A DNA stretch of 64,000 bases, from positions 1-64,000 of the forward strand of contig CAWEDI010000024.1 in NCBI GenBank assembly GCA_963807735.1. The letters are read 5' to 3'. The notes beneath the pieces were generated by a model, which made no database searches, was not told the origin of the DNA, and worked only from the letters and a program-made list of their open reading frames with translations. Positions within the stretch are counted from its first letter, which is position 1. Each line of letters begins with the position of its first letter. Source of the stretch: Roseiarcus sp963807735. GTDB lineage: Bacteria > Pseudomonadota > Alphaproteobacteria > Rhizobiales > Beijerinckiaceae. The position numbers and the translations under genes were made by a program. Of this stretch, positions 1 to 16,729 are shown piece by piece.

Positions 1-2916
1 GCGCCTCAGCACGCTCTCGAGGGGCCCTCGCATCCTGAATCGCGAGCGCAAGTCCTCGGTCGGAAGCTCGACCCGCGGGGATGCCGACACGGTTGACACG
101 TGTTCTTGGTTGTCGCCCCCGCGCTGCAGATCCTCACGTCGACTACGCGCCGCACCGACCACCTCTTCGTAACGTTCGGCAATGTCCAGAAAATGTGCCG
201 CGTCACGCGGGCGATGGCGCGCATCGCAAAGTCCGCGGCCGCAACTGCAACGTTTCCGGAAGAACGGAGCCCTAGAAGTGGGCCGCTCAGCGCGATGCGA
301 AAGGCCTCGATAGCCGCGTCGGTTTGGCCCCGTGCGGCGGACCGCTCGGCCAGCCCCAAGCCAACGAGAGGATGCGAGCCGACGAGCTCACGCGCGGCTT
401 CGAGCTCCTCGATGCCTGCCCTGGGCCCTGGACGACATCTAGCGCCTCGGCGAGCAAAAACGCCCGGAGCGCGGCATCGTCGCTCCCCATGGGGCCCTCG
501 ATCCGCGACAATTGGACGAGCGTTTGTCGAGCCTGGTCGATATCGCCGGCGCCCCGATGCCTATACTCCAAGCCACGCGCCAGCAGCTGCGGCGTTGCTT
601 GGTCCGGCGCGGCGTCGGCCGCGAGGCGTGCGCGAGTCAATGCGGCATCGAGATCGCCGGCGCGCGCGGATGCGAGCGCGGCATCGACGAGAAGTCTGCC
701 CCTGCCACTCGGCGGACACTCGGCCGCTAGCTGCTCCAATGCCTCACCGAGGTCCTGGTCTTGCCCCAGCGCTCGCGCCGCCTCGCAACGCAGCTCGAGG
801 GCTGCTTGATCGTGCGGACGTCGGCTCAGCACCCCGCGTGCACGCTCGAGCGCACCCGCAAAATCGCTTCCTGCGGCTGCGGCGCGGCCCGCCCGAAGCT
901 CGAGCATGTCTCGCTCGCGCGAATCGGGCTCGACGACTGCGGCGCGCGCCCACAACGAGGCTGCCTGTCCGTGCTCGCCTCGACGCTCCTGCAGATCCGC
1001 GAGGTATCGAAGGGCCCCTGAGTTATCCGGCGCCACGGCCAAGAGCAAACCGAGCTCGTCGCACGCGTCCCGGATCCTGCCGAGACGCTGTTCGAGAATG
1101 GCGGCTCGACGAAGCCGGACAGCACGAAGCGCCTCGAGTTGGCCGGCGTCGGCGCTGAGCCTTTCAGCGCGCGCTGCAAGGTGCGCCGCGAGATCCCCGT
1201 AACGATTCTCGGCCACGATCGCCGATTCGATGGCTCGGTCGGCCTCCTCATCGGCCGGGTCGAGGGCGAGAACCTCACGCCACGCACGCTCCGCGGCGTC
1301 GCGATCGTTGCGATCCGCATGGGCTCGCGCGAGACGCTTGAACACCGCGACGCGACCCTCGGGATTGACCCGTTTGGCAATCTCCCCGAGTGCCAAAATG
1401 CGTGCAGAGTCGTCTTTCGCTGTCTCCGCGACGCGCTCTAGCGCGCTCCAATGACCCAGCAGTGGATCGAGCTTGCAGGCTTCCAGCAAGGCGCCGACGG
1501 CCCCGGCGATGTCCCCGCGAGCCTCGCGGCGCTCGGCCACCTCTATCCAGCGCTCAGCTCGCACATCCGGCCCCTCGACGAGGGCATCGTCGCTGACGCG
1601 CGGTTCTTCCGCGCTCGCGCCCATTGCGTTGAGTGCGGCCCGAAGCTCCCACTCGAGGGTCGCTCGCGCGGCGCCGTCTACCAAGTCGAGCGCTTTCCCG
1701 AGCAGCTCGACCGCGCGCTCGTGGGCTCCGATAGTCGATTGCCCTCTCGCCAGCGATACGAGAGCCTCCGCCCGCCGATGCGGCGTGAGGGCCATTCCGG
1801 GCCGAGTGACAAGCTCCGGGTGTGCTCGCAGAGCACCATCTGCAGCGACGACAAGCGCATCATCGTCGGGATCGCGTACCGCGGCACCCAGCACGGCTCG
1901 AGCGCGCAAGAGCTCGTCTCGAAGCTGCGTGGCCATCTCTCCCAAGACGGTCATGAGACCTGCGCATGCCGGCGTTTTCCCAGCTTCGATCGACGACAAG
2001 ACGACTTCGAGCCGGCTCTTCGCATTGGGCGCCCGCGCCATGACTTCGACGCTGATCGTCGTGAGCGTCGCGAAGGTCTCGACTTCCGCGTCGCAGCTGA
2101 TCGCGCGCTCGAGGAGAGCTAGAGCGGTATCGGCGTCGCCGAAGACCTCGGCCATGCAGCGCGCGCACGCGATTGCGATCCGCGCTCCCTCGGGCCCATC
2201 GGGCCCCTCCGTGACGGCGAGCGCGGCGCGACGAAAGCGCATCTCGATCGCATCGCGCTCGTCCGGCTCGCGCTTGAGCAACTTATCGACCGCCTCACGC
2301 AGCAAGGCCACGGTAGGGACTGCTGGACGCGCGAATGCCTGAAGCAGCACATCGACCCTTCGACGAGCTCCTTCCGAAGTATCGCCCGCGACCCCCGCCG
2401 CTCGGATCAGCCACGCGCTCCCGGAGGTCCGACCGGCTAGCGACCGCAGCGACTTGCTCCAAAATTCGCATGGCTTGGGTTCGGTCGCCGGCCCTCTCGG
2501 CGGCCCGCGAGAGCAGCTGCAGACTCGACCCCTCGCACGGCAGGGCCGCAAAAGCCTGAACGGCATGCTTGAGAGTCAACGACCCGTCGCCAATACGCTC
2601 GAAAAAACGCGCGCCTCGATAGTGCGCCGCCCGGCGCCCGAATCGGCCGAGGGCGCGTTGGGCGATCAAATCGTAGAGCCCCGACAGGGTCGCGAGCTCG
2701 CGGGTCTCGATGGCGCATTCTTCAGCAGCCGTCAGGGCTTCGACTGACGCTGGATGCCGCGCGACTCCTCGCGCCGCCAGGTCGAACGCCATGGAGGCCG
2801 CGCCCAGCGCAAGGGCCGCGCGTGCGATGTCGGCCGCAATCGATGCGGCCGTAGGGTCGTCCCTTTCACTATCTACGAGTTGCCGGAGATACTCGTGCGC
2901 GAAAATCGGTGATGAA
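1..2916 (-). pseudogene. TPR-repeat protein fragment, frame-disrupted and running off the window edge
   Basis: This is a long helical-repeat protein in which Ala/Leu/Arg-rich helices of about 34 residues recur, as in tetratricopeptide repeats; short motifs such as AERAWREVLALDP and LLAVAPDNSGALRYLADL are visible. The reading is continuous only if three frame changes are accepted: near 2392-2397 in a run of five C, near 415-432, and near 209. Downstream of the last shift the frame stays coherent to base 1 (it resumes DAAHFLDIAERYEEVV). The most upstream in-frame ATG is at 2914-2916, inside the end of the terminase gene, and nothing typical of a TPR N terminus precedes it. TPR proteins usually scaffold protein complexes, but no function can be named. 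The repeat style recalls very large TPR proteins of Myxococcota; that resemblance is from memory. It may be a decayed gene, or a chimeric or low-coverage contig end. Confidence 0.55.
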
Positions 2917-4467
2917 CCCATCCGGCGCGCCAACAACCGCCTCGCGCGTTTCGCCGCCAATGCCGCCAGCGACAGCAGCAGGCGCCGCAACTTCCGGCAA
3001 GTTTGCCGGAGGTTCCAAGGGCGCCGCAATCGCAGCAGGGGCCCGAGGCTCGCCCTCGCTTCGCCAGCGCATATACCCGATGAAGCCCGGCTCCGACGTT
3101 CCCCCGCAAGCGACAATCGCTCCGCACGCCGCGTTCGCAACGTCGTCGTGGCTGGTCGAGCCGCCGGGGTGATCCACACGATCGCGGCCACTCGGCGAAG
3201 TGCGGCGCTCCAGCGTGGCTAGTTGATTGATTAGCCGGGCGTTGTCCAACAAGCGAACACGCCCTGAGACCAGCACCGGCAGCGCTTCAAGGTAAATCTG
3301 CGATCGGTCCCGTTCGCTGTATTTGTACGTGATGCCGTTGGCCTGGAATGCGTCGCTCACGAAGCCGGGAGCCCAGCGGTCACCGATGATTTGCTTGATC
3401 CCATAGGAGGAGAATATCGAAGAAACTTCGGAAACAGCACTCTGCGGGTTGAACGGCGGTCGAATTTCATGGACGAGGTCCACGATGACGTAATCGCCCT
3501 GCCGGTGAGCAACCACGGCCCCGAATGAGTCGCTCCCTGTCCCGCTCGACGCGTCGGCGAAGCCGACATAGCGAACATTTGAAACGGGAGGCCGAACCGT
3601 CACGTTGCGGTCGACGGCGCGCTCCACGACCTCACGCGGGAGGAAGGCGTCGACGTCATCTCTGAATGAGCCAAGCCATTCTGCGCGCGCCGCCGCGGGG
3701 TCGCGCTCCATCGCTTCGTCGACCACGCGTTGCGGCAGGTTCGGATTGAGAGCGCGGCTTGCGGCTTGGATGAACAGGACGTCGTCGTCAGGCTTCCCGA
3801 AGTGGTCGCGCCATTTTTGGTAGAGCAAGCCGCCCTTCCGGTACGGACTCGACATGCCGACCAGCAGCGCGTTCGGCAGCGTCGCCATGCCCGGAACGAT
3901 CGCGACATAAGTCTCGACGTCGGGACTCGCGCTCCCTTCGTCGCGCCAAAACGCGCATTCGTCCAAAATCGCCAGCGCTATCGATCGGCCGCGAACGGTT
4001 CGATAATTGCTCGACAGGACAGAGAACTCGGCCCGCGTCGTCAGCTCAAGCCCTTCCGCCGTCTCGCGCATGACGAGAGGCCGCAGCATATCAACTTCGT
4101 CAAAATAGGCCTTGGAGTATCGAAGCACGATCCGCGCCTGCGGCTTGTCGACGGCCAAGCACATCACGCTCGCGACCTCGCCCGGCCGCAAATAGGGCCC
4201 GTAATCCACAAAACCGGCCGCGTGGGCGGCAAGCGCGCTCGCGATGCTGTCTTTGCCCGCCCGACGGCCGGCGCCCACCCAAAGCTCACGTACGCGTCGC
4301 CGCGGCGGGTCGCGCTGCGCAACCTGCCGGAAGATGCGCGCCTCGTCATGGTCGAGCCGATGACCGCAGGCGGCTTTCAAAACCGCACGCCACGGTCGCC
4401 ACGATTCGCCGGCGAACCAGGGCTGCAGGAGGTTCGGATCGTCAAGCGCTTCAATGAGGTCAATCAT
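2869..4467 (-). CDS. phage terminase large subunit
   Basis: The 532-residue product reads as the ATP-driven DNA-packaging motor and nuclease of a tailed phage or phage satellite. Near residue 65-75 there is a Walker A-like GAGRRAGKDS. A Walker B-type LAILDECAF lies near residue 165-175, with acidic residues placed as in TerL. A nuclease-like half begins around FADASSG (residue 300), and the late motif SHDDVANAACGAI is typical of the family's C-terminal nuclease region. Length is normal for TerL. Its ATG overlaps the preceding small gene by four bases, so the two are probably translated together. The last 15 or so codons overlap, in another frame, the start of the TPR fragment, and the portal gene expected next is absent. 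The true C terminus is therefore uncertain. Confidence 0.85.
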   Translation of the reverse strand: MIDLIEALDDPNLLQPWFAGESWRPWRAVLKAACGHRLDHDEARIFRQVAQRDPPRRRVRELWVGAGRRAGKDSIASALAAHAAGFVDYGPYLRPGEVASVMCLAVDKPQARIVLRYSKAYFDEVDMLRPLVMRETAEGLELTTRAEFSVLSSNYRTVRGRSIALAILDECAFWRDEGSASPDVETYVAIVPGMATLPNALLVGMSSPYRKGGLLYQKWRDHFGKPDDDVLFIQAASRALNPNLPQRVVDEAMERDPAAARAEWLGSFRDDVDAFLPREVVERAVDRNVTVRPPVSNVRYVGFADASSGTGSDSFGAVVAHRQGDYVIVDLVHEIRPPFNPQSAVSEVSSIFSSYGIKQIIGDRWAPGFVSDAFQANGITYKYSERDRSQIYLEALPVLVSGRVRLLDNARLINQLATLERRTSPSGRDRVDHPGGSTSHDDVANAACGAIVACGGTSEPGFIGYMRWRSEGEPRAPAAIAAPLEPPANLPEVAAPAAVAGGIGGETREAVVGAPDGFITDFRARVSPATRR

Positions 4468-4868
4468 TCGGCGGCGCTCGAACGCTGCGCGGCCTTCTGC
4501 GCGGCGTAGTCGGCCAACGTCGGCGACCTGGCGGGCTTGTGGCGCTTCCGAAGCGCGCTGAGATTGCGAGCCGCCGCGTTGCCGAGCCGGGTTGCTTGCT
4601 CCAGGTCGACGTCATCACCAGCGATGATCCGCGCTTGCACTTTTTCACTCGCGACAACCGAACTCGCCGCTTGCCGCGCGAGGGCGATGTCAGCTTCGCT
4701 GGCCTTAGCGACGCCGCCGAGATCGTCGACGAACGCGATAACAAGGTCGCGAAACCTGCGCGCTTCGTCAGTTCGGCCGTCGACACCGCGGATCGAAAGC
4801 GGGTCGTTGGTCACCGCGCTACGAGTTGTCGGCGGTCGGGAAGCGATCTCGGTGCGAGTAGCGGTCAT
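4464..4868 (-). CDS. small phage protein, candidate terminase small subunit
   Basis: The product has 134 residues. The first 30 are Thr/Arg-rich and look disordered. They are followed by predicted helices (roughly residues 33-115, including ARRFRDLVIAFVDDLGG and ADIALARQAASSVVASEKVQ) and a basic Arg/Lys-rich tail. Its stop overlaps the terminase large-subunit start by four bases. That position directly before terL is where phages usually place the small subunit, which recognises packaging DNA. I see no diagnostic helix-turn-helix, so the role rests on position, size and charge. Confidence 0.55.
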   Translation of the reverse strand: MTATRTEIASRPPTTRSAVTNDPLSIRGVDGRTDEARRFRDLVIAFVDDLGGVAKASEADIALARQAASSVVASEKVQARIIAGDDVDLEQATRLGNAAARNLSALRKRHKPARSPTLADYAAQKAAQRSSAAE

Positions 4869-5208
4869 CGCGTCATTCTCTCACGGCTCGACGCAACATG
4901 GAAGCGACATAAGTTTGTAATTCATTGTAATTGCTGAGAGTAATTCGCATCAGTCGGACAATTAGTCCGCTGGTCGCCTGCGCTTCCGTCGCTCGGCGCA
5001 AAAAGAGCCCTATGCGCGCCGATCGCGATGGCGCTTCTCACGCTGACCGCGGCTCCCCTGCGGTGGCGTTGAAGCCCCCGGTTCCAACCCGGGGGCGCGT
5101 TCCAACGCCCCGGGGGTATGGGGGGTTGGAAACACACACGCGTTGGAAGGCCTTGGAATGGCGTTGGAAGGATTAACTCTGAGAATTGGAAGGGCGTTGG
5201 AAACATGC
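4869..5208. other. non-coding stretch between replication and packaging genes of the element
   Basis: No convincing gene lies in these 340 bases. The left half (4869-5080) has no strong feature. The right half contains the TTGGAA/TTCCAA array listed separately and a GC-rich dyad near 5082-5116 (GGTTCCAACCCGGGGG followed by CGTTCCAACGCCCCGGG). A TTG-initiated frame on the minus strand from 5212 overlaps the RepA-like gene stop and would read through the array, but its composition is repeat-driven and I do not call it a gene. Confidence 0.5.
5082..5202. repeat. iteron-like array of TTGGAA / TTCCAA hexamers
   Basis: Within 121 bases there are two TTCCAA copies (starts 5082, 5101) and six TTGGAA copies (starts 5127, 5144, 5154, 5164, 5186, 5197). 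Several are extended to GCGTTGGAA. The last four intervals are 10, 10, 22 and 11 bases, that is, one or two helical turns, so the sites face the same side of the DNA. The array lies immediately after the RepA-like ATPase gene. Iterons beside a replication gene commonly form an origin bound by the initiator. Origin function here is inferred from position and phasing. Confidence 0.55.
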
Positions 5209-6417
5209 TCAAGCGTCCTCGTTGACCGTCATCATGACCAACCGCGAGCGCTGGCGGGAGGGCGAGCCGGTCGTCTCGACTCGGACGCGGTCGGACTTCA
5301 AGAGTCGGTTCATCGCTCCCTCCAGGGAGCGTTTCGACGATCCGCGCGCGTCGGGATGCGCTGCGAATTGCGTCGGCGCGTAGCTGCGGCTCGGCTTGGC
5401 GGAGACGTCGCGGCCTTCCGCCGTGAACCGCTGCAACAGGTCGACGAACACGGACTCGGCCTTGGCTTCCAGCGCGGCCATGTCGAGCTTGAACACGGGC
5501 TCGGCGGTTTCGTTTACGAAACGGCCGTCCGACCAGCGTAGGCGGATTTCGGCCGCCATCGGGCCATAGTTGCTTTTCATCGCCTGAAGGACACGCGCGT
5601 CAGGGTCGACAATCCCGCCTTCGGTGGCGACCGGCCGGGTCAGATAGAGGCGGGAGCGCACGCTGTTGTGCCAGGCGGTGCTGCCGCTCAAGCCTGTTCC
5701 GGTCGACATTCCGGCGACGCTCGGATGCGACAAGAGCACTATCGCGCAATCTGCCCTGAACGCCAGACCGCGCAACATGCTCACGAACTGTCGAACGTGC
5801 GTCCTGGAAATCTCATTCGCGCCGAAGACGTCCGCGGCGTTGTCGATCACGACAAGCGCTGGTCGGCTTTGCTCGACATTTGCCGCGAACGCCGTCCACA
5901 GCGGCGTCGGCTGGAGGGCGCCGCCGCTGCTTTCGATGGCCAGCAGCGCCGGCTGACCGGCGAGTGGGAGAATTTGGAGACGGTCGAGTTCAGCGAGTTC
6001 GAGCTCGCCCGCCTTGCAAATGGCGGAAAGGCGCCGATGAACCTCGTCGAGCTCGTCCTCGGCGCCGAGATAGACCGCGCCGCCGTGCTCGATCTCCATT
6101 CCGAGCCACGACGCGCCGGCCGCGACCGAAACCAGCAGCATCAACGCCAGCAGCGACTTGCCGTCGCCGCCGTTGCCGGAAAGCAGCGTCACGTTCCGGC
6201 CGGGTATGAGCCCCGGCGCGAGGAAATGCCTAGCCGGCGGCGTGCGCTTGGCCAGCGATGCGGCAGAGACGAAAGCAAGCATCTGCGGGTTTGCCGCGCC
6301 CGCGCCCGCGGGCGCTTCGCTGGATTTGCCCTCGCGGTGATTGTGCGCTTCCGCTGCGAAATAGCCATTCCGACGCTCGAGCGGCCAATCGTTGAAACCG
6401 TCAGGGTAGCCGCTCAC
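5209..6417 (-). CDS. RepA-like AAA family ATPase (replicative helicase type)
   Basis: The 402-residue product resembles hexameric RecA-fold ATPases of the plasmid RepA (RSF1010-like, AAA_25) group, which unwind DNA during plasmid or phage replication. After a roughly 65-residue N-terminal segment comes Walker A LLSGNGGDGKSLLAL (about residues 80-95). Next are an acidic ligand segment YLGAEDELDEVHRR, Walker B ALVVIDNAADVFG (about residue 185) and a motif-3-like CAIVLLSHPSVAG. A basic C-terminal region of about 110 residues (RSLEGAMNRLL) may bind DNA. Its start overlaps the upstream 130-residue gene by four bases, and the iteron-like array follows its stop. This makes it the likely replication protein of the element. 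It could instead be a RecA-like ATPase with another role. Confidence 0.8.
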   Translation of the reverse strand: MSGYPDGFNDWPLERRNGYFAAEAHNHREGKSSEAPAGAGAANPQMLAFVSAASLAKRTPPARHFLAPGLIPGRNVTLLSGNGGDGKSLLALMLLVSVAAGASWLGMEIEHGGAVYLGAEDELDEVHRRLSAICKAGELELAELDRLQILPLAGQPALLAIESSGGALQPTPLWTAFAANVEQSRPALVVIDNAADVFGANEISRTHVRQFVSMLRGLAFRADCAIVLLSHPSVAGMSTGTGLSGSTAWHNSVRSRLYLTRPVATEGGIVDPDARVLQAMKSNYGPMAAEIRLRWSDGRFVNETAEPVFKLDMAALEAKAESVFVDLLQRFTAEGRDVSAKPSRSYAPTQFAAHPDARGSSKRSLEGAMNRLLKSDRVRVETTGSPSRQRSRLVMMTVNEDA

Positions 6418-6806
6418 GCACTGCCACCGCTGCTGGGGAAGCTTTCCAACATCGAGCCCGCACGCTCGAAAATGTCCGTTACATAGGCGTCGAGCCGAGA
6501 CCGGCTGAACTCAAGTTTGTGTCTTGCAGCGACGTCGTGGAGCGCGCCGACCAAGCCATCGTGTATCGCGTGCAATTCGGCAAGGTAGGCGCGGCATTCC
6601 TCGATCGTCGTCACTGGCGCGTCGGCCAGAGACAGGGCGATCACTCCCGCAATCGAGGATGACAGAACGAGGTCGTCGAAAAGCCAATCGCCTTGCGGCA
6701 AGTTCGAGGTTTCGATAGGTTTGAATTTGACGCGCCGGGCAAGGTCGTCAAAATAAGGGTCGCGACCCGCCTCGGCGGGCGCGGCCCTTGCTCGTTTCCG
6801 GGCCAT
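6414..6806 (-). CDS. hypothetical protein of the element, upstream of the RepA-like gene
   Basis: The 130-residue product is not recognised. The N terminus is strongly basic (MARKRARAAP), the middle has an amphipathic region around DWLFDDLVLSSSIAGVIALS, and the rest is helical (ECRAYLAELHAIHDGLVGALHDV). There is no membrane segment or signal peptide. The stop overlaps the RepA-like gene by four bases and the start lies three bases beyond the stop of the AlpA-like gene. It therefore belongs to the same operon and is probably an accessory replication or control protein. Confidence 0.6.
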   Translation of the reverse strand: MARKRARAAPAEAGRDPYFDDLARRVKFKPIETSNLPQGDWLFDDLVLSSSIAGVIALSLADAPVTTIEECRAYLAELHAIHDGLVGALHDVAARHKLEFSRSRLDAYVTDIFERAGSMLESFPSSGGSA

Positions 6807-6809
6807 GGA

Positions 6810-7031
6810 TCAAGCGACCCCGCCCGAAAGCATTGCGAACCGCCGCCGCAACGCCGCCCGGCTTGAACACCAACGGCCGCCGATTTTCTCGGCTGGTAGT
6901 TGCCCTGTTTCAAGCAAATGGAATGTTTGGCGCCGAGATCTGCCGATTTCTTTCGCGATCCCCGCCACTTCCCAAATTAAATCACCGGCTAGCGTTACGG
7001 CCGGGCCCGTGCTCTCGGTTGCCTCGTTCAT
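6810..7031 (-). CDS. AlpA-like winged-helix / excisionase-type DNA-binding protein
   Basis: The 73-residue product contains a MerR/AlpA-style helix-turn-helix: LIWEVAGIAKEIGRSRRQTFHLLETGQLPAEKIGGRW (about residues 18-55, given here only for orientation by its parts IAKEIGRSRRQ and LPAEKIGGRW). That helix, turn, short wing and conserved P..K.GG.W ending are typical of the helix_turn_helix_17 and AlpA families. They act as excisionases or as activators of satellite-element genes. It is the first gene of the element's leftward operon, and a TGTTAGAATTGACA dyad lies about 20-30 bases before its start. Choosing between excision and transcription control is not possible from sequence alone. Confidence 0.65.
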   Translation of the reverse strand: MNEATESTGPAVTLAGDLIWEVAGIAKEIGRSRRQTFHLLETGQLPAEKIGGRWCSSRAALRRRFAMLSGGVA

Positions 7032-7048
7032 TCAATGCTCCATGTTAG

Positions 7049-7062
7049 TGTTAGAATTGACA
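7049..7062. promoter_or_regulatory. candidate operator, near-palindromic TGTTAGAATTGACA
   Basis: The halves TGTTA and TGACA are inverted copies with one mismatch around GAAT. The core TAGAATTGACAT (7052-7063) recurs exactly, in opposite orientation, at 7590-7601 on the other side of the 163-residue regulator gene. The site lies 18-31 bases upstream of the AlpA-like start. Paired operators flanking a regulator gene suggest autoregulation and control of the adjoining operon. Confidence 0.4.
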
Positions 7063-7084
7063 TTTTGCCGGTCGGCGTTGAATT

Positions 7085-7576
7085 TCAGTTCCGCAGCGCG
7101 GCCGACAGCCTTTTGACTAAACGCGACAGGTCAACGACAATTGCGTCGCCGATTTCTTCGATCTTCCTGAGCAATGCTGCCGAGCCGTAGGCGAACTGCG
7201 TATAACCATCATCGTCGTCAGTTGAATCGGAAGTGAACGGGTTCGACACCACATGCACGACGAAAATGGTCGACCCAAATTGATCGATTGCGTCTAGCGC
7301 CTCGCGAACCCACCTTAGCAGTGCGATCGCTGCCGCCATCCGTGGTGCAACACCCATCTCCCCTAGCCGCAGGGCGAGCGAGAGTTGCACCACGTGAAGA
7401 CGTGAATATTCGCCCTTCGATCCGCTCCCGACCTTTTCGACCGAAGGAACGCCCAATGTCCTGAAATGGCGAATCCGCGCACGGAACGCGCCCAGGCGAT
7501 CCGGCGCTACCCGGAATTGCTCGACAAGAGCTTGCTCTACTTCGCCATAGCGGTACGCCATGCGACTCATATGCAC
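7085..7576 (-). CDS. putative element regulator, MerR-like N terminus
   Basis: The 163-residue product starts with GTG (ATG alternative two codons in). Residues 1-80 read like a MerR-type DNA-binding region: YRYGEVEQALVEQF, then AFRARIRHFRTLGVPS and a basic KVGSGSKGEYSRLHVVQLSLALRLGEMG. The arrangement resembles helix-wing regulators that use a leucine-rich recognition segment. The C-terminal half has an acidic loop (SDSTDDDDG) and a helical end. The gene stands alone between two copies of a TAGAATTGACAT motif. It is the last gene before the tRNA, so it may be the element's master regulator. The family assignment is tentative. Confidence 0.5.
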   Translation of the reverse strand: MHMSRMAYRYGEVEQALVEQFRVAPDRLGAFRARIRHFRTLGVPSVEKVGSGSKGEYSRLHVVQLSLALRLGEMGVAPRMAAAIALLRWVREALDAIDQFGSTIFVVHVVSNPFTSDSTDDDDGYTQFAYGSAALLRKIEEIGDAIVVDLSRLVKRLSAALRN

Positions 7577-7589
7577 CCAAATGGAACAT

Positions 7590-7601
7590 ATGTCAATTCT
7601 A
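7590..7601. promoter_or_regulatory. second copy of the TAGAATTGACAT motif, upstream of the regulator gene
   Basis: On the minus strand this reads TAGAATTGACAT and continues into ATGTTCC, 14-25 bases before the GTG start of the regulator at 7576. It contains TTGACA, which could double as a -35 element, but no convincing -10 lies at the right distance before the start. A repressor site is the simpler reading. Confidence 0.35.
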
Positions 7602-7688
7602 GTATTAGCCTCGCTCGCTCCGCGGGTCAGGGCAATGCGTCATGTTGCATTCCGTGTCGCGTGGAACAGCGGGGATCGTCGGGCATCC

Positions 7689-7713
7689 CTTGAAATTGTT
7701 GCGTAATTTCAAG
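7689..7713. repeat. perfect inverted repeat in the gap between regulator and tRNA-Tyr
   Basis: CTTGAAATT and AATTTCAAG form a 9-base perfect inverted repeat around the loop GTTGCGT. No T-run follows on either strand, so a terminator is unlikely. It may be a protein-binding site, for example for an integrase or excisionase near the attachment end of the element. Nothing else is seen in 7602-7782. Confidence 0.35.
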
Positions 7714-7782
7714 CACGCGTTGCAACACGAAAATCGCCGTTTTCTGCGACCGATCATCTAGAAAAACTGTGGAAAATCAACG

Positions 7783-7867
7783 TGGTGGGGGAGGTAGGAC
7801 TCGAACCTACGAAGGCTAAGCCAGCGGATTTACAGTCCGCCCCCTTTGCCGCTCGGGACACTCCCCC
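7783..7867 (-). tRNA. tRNA-Tyr (GTA anticodon)
   Basis: Read on the minus strand, the acceptor arm GGGGGAG pairs with CTCCCCC, followed by discriminator A and an encoded CCA (7783-7785). The anticodon loop ACTGTAAAT carries GTA, the D-loop is CCCGAGCGGCAAAGGGG, and the long variable arm GCTTAGCC is the type II form expected of bacterial tRNA-Tyr. The T-arm GTAGGTTCGAGTCCTAC is canonical. Its 3' end faces the phage-like genes at 2869-7576, making it the probable integration site of that element. It lies 125 bases downstream of the rpoC terminator in the same orientation. Confidence 0.95.
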
Positions 7868-7992
7868 TGTCGTCCAGTCGCCCCGGACGAAGAACGCCTC
7901 GGGTCAGCCCCGAGGCGCGCCGGCGTTATGTTTCGCCGCCGGCGCCTCTGTCAATAGGAAAATCCCGGCCCGCAGGCGGCCCCCGCTCGCCG

Positions 7993-8019
7993 AAAAAAAG
8001 AGCCGCCCGAAGGCGGCTC
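7993..8019 (-). terminator. rho-independent terminator of the rplJ-rplL-rpoB-rpoC operon
   Basis: On the minus strand an 8-base stem GAGCCGCC / GGCGGCTC closes a TTCG tetraloop and is followed at once by seven T. It begins six bases past the rpoC stop codon. Confidence 0.9.
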
Positions 8020-8025
8020 TCAGGG

Positions 8026-12253
<4,228 letters not shown>

Positions 12254-12311
12254 GCTTTGCTCTCCCGCGCGAAGCGGCCAAACGCCAAGCTTCGCCCGCA
12301 TTGAGGACTAA

Positions 12312-12334
12312 GCGAGGGCGCCGCGCGCCCTCGC
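12312..12334 (-). other. hairpin in the rpoB-rpoC intergenic gap
   Basis: A 9-base perfect stem GCGAGGGCG / CGCCCTCGC encloses CCGCG between the rpoB stop and the rpoC start. No T-run follows, so it looks like an mRNA-processing or stability element, not a terminator. Confidence 0.45.
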
Positions 12335-12349
12335 ACTCACGCTAATGTC

Positions 12350-16483
<4,134 letters not shown>

Positions 16484-16654
16484 GTCGCTCCTCAATCGTC
16501 TTCGCCAGGCGGTCCGCGCATCCGTTTGACGCGCGCCGCCCTGGCGATCAGACCCCCGCCGAGGCTTGGCGCCTTTGCGGGCGGCGCCGGGCCGTGGGGA
16601 TTTCCCCGATTCTCGTTACGCAGCGAACGGCGTCGCGTTTCACGCCGTTACGCA

Positions 16655-16694
16655 AAAACGACCGAACGGCCCTGGGCGGGCGCCCGGGCCGTTC
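16655..16694 (-). terminator. attenuator-like hairpin between rplL and rpoB
   Basis: On the minus strand GAACGGCCC pairs with GGGCCGTTC (16664-16694), with an inner GGGCG / CGCCC stem. GGTCGTTTTT follows. The hairpin stands between rplL and rpoB, where many bacteria partly terminate transcription to lower polymerase expression relative to the stalk proteins. Partial rather than full termination is inferred from position. Confidence 0.55.
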
Positions 16695-16729
16695 TTTGCG
16701 ATAAAGGCCCCCGAGAGAGCCGCACGCGC

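Noticed and set aside
4922..5212. TTG-started frame overlapping the RepA-like stop and reading FPTPFQ-like repeats
   Set aside because: Its pattern follows from the TTGGAA DNA array; composition beyond the array is not protein-like. Kept as a DNA repeat.
7057..7082. Plus-strand TTGACA with GAATTT 17 bases on, as a promoter
   Set aside because: The -10 is poor and it would transcribe antisense into the regulator gene; the TTGACA is part of the repeated operator motif.
7895..7917. Hairpin CGCCTCGGG / CCCGAGGCG between tRNA-Tyr and the rpoC terminator as a second terminator
   Set aside because: No T-run follows on either strand.
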